Shown here piece after piece: positions 59,960-64,000 of a stretch of 64,000 bases of DNA. The stretch comes from Cercis canadensis (Eukaryota; Streptophyta; Magnoliopsida; Fabales; Fabaceae). The notes under the pieces are model-generated. The model did no database searches. It was not told the DNA's origin and saw only the letters and a list, made by a program, of their open reading frames with translations. The DNA is taken from contig QAOA01005809.1 of the NCBI GenBank assembly GCA_003255065.1, positions 175,914-239,913 of the forward strand, given 5' to 3'. Position 1 is the stretch's first letter; the number at the start of each line of letters is the position of its first letter. The position numbers and the translations under genes are program-made.

Positions 59960-61215
59960 TTCTTTCCCATATTGGGAAGACTTTTTTGGCAAAAAGAAAT
60001 AAGAAATTGGACTAGTGGTTGACTAATTGACCTCACCTGTTTTTGGGAAAAATGAAAGGGGCGATGGCTTTGCTGAAACACGTTTTTTCCATTAAAAGAT
60101 AGACGAAAGAAAAAATCAAAGGTGTTTTGTATTAATTAAATTAATCTAAAAAAAGTAAAGCGATTCGTTTTGATCTAGAAGGTGACAAAGTGAAAACAGT
60201 CCAAAACACAAACTGAAATTTCTAAAATCGAAAAATAGGAATGGTATTGTAACTATTTTGAATATTGAAATATACTATGCAATATTGCCGTTCTAGTATT
60301 TATAGAGAGTTATATGTTTCATACCAGCAAAAACGCATGCATGTTCTTCTTCTTTATACTAATGCACATGAAAATTTCTAAATTTAATTACATGTACACT
60401 TAAATCAATCATTTTTTATGACTTAAATTTTATATATCTCTATACGTGCAAAAACGCATGTTCTACTTTTTTCGTTGACTGACACAGGTCCACTCCAAGG
60501 TCAAGTTAATTTGAACGCTGATAAAAGATGCCTTCTGTTTCAATAGTCAATACCACTGATGCTGCGTTCAATGGAGTATCATTATTGATACAGTTCAGGC
60601 AAGAAGGTATCTTCATTCTTAAAGAGAAAATTTTCGAAGTTTCATTATTGATAGAGCTCAAGCAATCTGGCTTCTCTCGTGACCCACTCACTCATGCTGC
60701 AAAAACCAGATAAGATTGGAAGCTCTCATGTCATCATAGCCTCATAATTGATAAGCATGCTTTAGAATAATACCTAGACTTGGACTTGAGAATTTGGAAG
60801 CTGCTGAATCCTTTGGTCTTTCATGGTGTGCTGTGGACACCAGTTCAACTTGTGGATAAAAGTGGAACTAGTAGCATGTTCTCTTGTCTTTTATTTGGTT
60901 TCTCTAAGAAGATATTTTAAATTTGAAAAAAGTTTTAAAGAATATATACTATTCTTTTAAGAATTTTTTATATTACCCATTTAGTACAACCATATGGTCA
61001 GTTTTATGATCATATCAAGGTTAATGAATGATTACACTGTTCAAAATTACATTAAAAGGGCCCAAGCAAATTTTAAGTTCATGTGGTTGAAGAACTCTCC
61101 AACAGTATATACTTTGACTTTCTTGTTAAACTGCAAGCATCTCTTTTTCTTGGTACAGTTGAAAGAAAATTAGTTATTGATGCTTATTGATGTCACCTAC
61201 TTACAGCTATCACAA
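59960..61215. other. Intergenic DNA before G
   Basis: AT-rich. I see no gene. Around 60580-60670 a short phrase (TCATTATTGATA.AG.TCA) is repeated once. The last hundred bases resemble the 3' flank of CRK-D. Confidence 0.4.
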
Positions 61216-61219
61216 AAAT

Positions 61220-62040
61220 CTATCGAGGATATAGTTCAGTAATCGAGGCATCATTTCCTGATGCTTGGACATAGTTACTCAACCTGGTTTCCCCTGAATT
61301 ATGCTCCAATGACTGGGTTTCTGATAAACTTCTACCTTGCACAAAAAATGCAGGTTGCGAGGGTATTGGAAGAGTGACAGAATTGCGGTTAAGCATGAGT
61401 ATAACTGAAGCCATGGTTGGTCTGTTAGCTACATTTTCTTGAACACAGAGTAACCCAATGTGGATGCATCTCATCATTTCATGTCTTGAACCACCATTCA
61501 AAGTGGAATCTATAATATTTGAGATTGTCCCTTTCCTCCAGTTTCTCCAAGCCTGCAAGAATTTGGTCAATATTATAAAATATCAGTTTTTCCTGAACTT
61601 AAAAAATTTCGTGTGGGATAACTGTACATTCATATAATACCACAATTCTAATGGCTATGAATTGAAGAGTTAATAATTAACAGAAGGTAGACTTACAAAG
61701 CTTACTATATGTTCTACATATTCGCCATCACAATTAACAAGTATAAACTCAATCAGATCCAACATGAAAGCTTGTCCTTTTTTTTTTTTTTTTTTTTATT
61801 NCAATGATTTAAATCATTAATTGGATATACTTATTGGGTTCCAATTATTCTATTTGTATTTCCTTGAGATTGATCCACAAGAAAGAGTCTTGTTACCCCA
61901 AAATCTGATATCTTAGAGATCATCTCGTCATCCAAGAGAATGTTGCTTGTTTTGAGGTCATGATGAATAATTCACAGTCGAAAATCTTCATAAAGATAAA
62001 AAAGACCACGAGCAATGCCTTTGATGATTTTGAATGTTAA
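61220..62040 (-). pseudogene. CRK pseudogene fragment G (exons 5-7)
   Basis: Exon 7 (about 61555-61220) is fully open and ends ASITELYPR like CRK-A and C. Exon 6 is reduced to about 50 bp near 61690-61740 (EYVEHIVSF). Exon 5 (about 62035-61833) has a stop before IIHHDLK, HHD in place of HRD, and DFGVTR. Nothing of exons 1-4 is seen to the right. A T-run with an N at 61801 lies in the intron. It is a 5'-truncated relic closest to CRK-D. Confidence 0.8.
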
Positions 62041-62049
62041 AAGACGTAT

Positions 62050-62520
62050 TTCTGAAAAAGGTAAACAAAAGGGAAAGTGTCATTTGAAAAAACGTCCTAA
62101 AATAGTTGAGCTTTGATTAGCATCAAGGAAGGGCAAGATTAGAATCAAAATGCACTTTTACAACCAGATTGGTAATTCCTGAATGATTTTGGCTGTGCTC
62201 AGAATAGATAGTGCAGTGAGGGATTTTTCCTATATATCAATGTATTTTGGGAATTATTTTGGGGGCCTCTGGTGAGGTGAACAGCCCCATGGCTTGATTG
62301 TATTGTAAAATTATGTATGTGCTTCATTGAAATATAATCTGCTTGCTTTTTTTATTTTTTCATATAATTGTTGCATAGGTACATTTTGTGCTTTCTTGTC
62401 ACTTTTTGTTTTTGCAACCCCCTCCCCTTTATTGTAAAAATTTAGATATGAATAACGTACAAAAAAGAAAAGAAAAGAAAATAAACAAAGCATTGCTAAT
62501 AATTTGCCTGCAAGTAATTC
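62050..62520. other. Spacer between G and E3
   Basis: No gene seen. It holds A/G-rich and T-rich low-complexity stretches near 62341-62360 and 62460-62485. Confidence 0.4.
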
Positions 62521-62536
62521 TGTAATTACCATTCGG

Positions 62537-64000
62537 CTATACTTGTACTCCCAAGTAACAAGGTGGTCTTATAAATTTCACAGAAGCACTTGTGGAAGAT
62601 GGTAGAAATCCAATTTCCTTTGCAGTAGTTGAAGATTGATCAGGCTCAAAAAATCTGCCTACAGAAAATGGAGGTGGAAATGGTGGAGGAAGATTAGTCA
62701 TACTCCCAAGCATGAGAACAACTGATGACATGGTGGGCCTGTCTTTGGGGTTTTCCTGAACACACAACAACCCAATATGGATCGATCTCAAAGCCTCAAC
62801 CGAGGGGCAAGTTTTGACTAAGTCAGGGTCCACCAATTCCAGTCCTTTGCCTTCAATTCAAAGTCGCCATGCCTGTTCAATCTCATAAGGGGTGAAATAA
62901 ATAAATAAAAAAGTTAAAAAACTGTCATATAGAGAAGTTCACCATCAGGGAAAAGAGTACACGTTTTATAAACTGGCTCAAAATATAAACCAGCAAAATG
63001 TAGTGACAAGGAGAAACTTACATGGGAGAGAAGGCTTTGACCTCGTTCTGTATGGTGGAAGCCAATGTTCTTTTTCGCACTTGTAATCTCCAAAACACAA
63101 AAGCCGTAAACATCTGACTTGATAGAAAATAATCTCTCTAAGGCATATTCAGGTGCCATATAACTAGTACAAGAGGTGGAAAAAAAAAGTATTTTAAAAA
63201 ATATTATTGCCCATTGCTACTTTTTCACACTTTGTCACACTGCCTAGTTGGTAGTATCTTAGCTATAGATTCAAAAGTGTAGAAGGGTTTAGTTAAATAC
63301 ATATTTTGCTATGTGTACCAATGTGACATTATCTTGTGCAGTAGCATTACTCTTCTCTGTTCCCATTTGAAGGGTTTGATAGCATAATCTAAAAGGTTAG
63401 AAACTACGCTTTATGGGACTAGTCTTTCAAAGGAAATGAACATTAGGAATTTTTACTTAGTTGTACATAGTCTGAAGAAGCATCAAGTGATTTAGAGACA
63501 ATGAGTCATGAGAATTTAAGGTACTTACTACGTACCAACAACTCTCTCAGTACTAGTTTCACTTTGATTACCACCAAAAATCTTAGCAATTCTAAAGTCA
63601 GATATCTTTGAGTTCATCTCTTCATCTAGCAATACATTGCTTGCTTTTAGATCCCTATGGATAATCTTTAGCTATGAGTCCTAATGTAAATATAGAAGGC
63701 ATGTTGCAATTCCATTTATAATTTTCACCAGCTTAGGCCACTGTAGGTCTCTACGTTTCGTTTGATCTGCTCTGCCAAGGTAAGAGTTGAAAGGATTCTT
63801 TCAGATAAGGTATCTCATTTTTTATGTCAATAACACAGAAATACAAATGATAAGAGAGGGATAAAAAGAGCAAACCAAATAGGAAGGCGTCAAGGCTAGT
63901 GTTGGCCATGAACTCATAGACAAGAAGCTTTTCATTTTCCTCCAAGCAGCATCCCAAAAGCCTCACAAGATTTCTGTATTGAAGTTTTGCAACTAACATC
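62537..64000 (-). pseudogene. CRK pseudogene E3 (exons 4-7, runs off the window)
   Basis: Paralogue of P1, very similar over exons and introns. Exon 7 (about 62873-62537), exon 6 (about 63163-63020), exon 5 (about 63770-63530) and exon 4 (from about 63882, cut by the window end). It shares with P1 the TGA where Trp is expected at the start of exon 7 and the TAG in place of Glu in LHEDS of exon 5. It adds a second stop three codons later, but keeps a good exon 5 donor that P1 has lost. It lacks P1's 372-bp intron 4 insertion. Exons 1-3 should lie beyond the right edge. Confidence 0.85.

Overview
The window looks like nuclear DNA of a eudicot plant, in draft assembly. It is AT-rich and holds split genes with canonical GT..AG introns, plant-specific families (cysteine-rich receptor-like kinases or CRKs, and a family-1 UDP-glycosyltransferase) and plant-type Ty1/copia, Ty3/gypsy-like, LINE, MULE-like and MITE insertions. 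I cannot name the species.

The backbone is a head-to-tail CRK cluster, all on the minus strand, from about 11.3 kb to the right edge. The standard gene has seven exons: signal peptide plus two DUF26 domains, transmembrane segment, juxtamembrane/Gly-rich loop, then four kinase exons. Only two copies are open throughout. CRK-A (26340-29575, 669 aa) has all the kinase motifs. CRK-D (43233-46236, 662 aa) has a changed catalytic loop (YHD for HRD) and DFG motif (DFC), and resembles a pseudokinase. A third open gene, F (58038-58841), encodes a secreted two-DUF26 protein with no kinase. The rest are relics: P1 (12.8-16.6 kb), P2 (18.1-20.7 kb), truncated B (33.4-34.1 kb), C (37.6-40.9 kb), scattered exon pieces (33.1, 42.2-43.1, 47.1-47.6, 53.4-54.2 kb), G (61.2-62.0 kb) and E3 (62.5 kb to the edge).

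From 0 to 11 kb there is no host gene. The stretch holds two minisatellites, a solo LTR (2654-4225, 5-bp target duplication), about 3 kb of unassigned AT-rich DNA, a gypsy-like LTR with primer-binding site, and a decayed copia element split by another solo LTR (8842-10234).

Further insertions sit among the CRKs: a structurally complete young copia element (21492-26178), a LINE tail (about 32.05-32.8 kb), and a nest at 48.2-52.9 kb where a gypsy-like 3' end lies inside a copia element. At 54298-57745 there is a Pack-MULE-like element with inverted repeats of about 200 bp and a 9-bp target duplication. It carries a broken UGT89-like glycosyltransferase gene, which is split inside its PSPG box by a second element with its own 9-bp target duplication. 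A paralogous CRK relic at about 42.4-42.5 kb serves as the empty site.

The CRK repertoire has been shaped by tandem duplication, unequal exchange and exon loss. Several apparent duplications around runs of N (12302-12734) or single Ns (16310, 42865, 59512) look like unmerged contig overlaps rather than biology.
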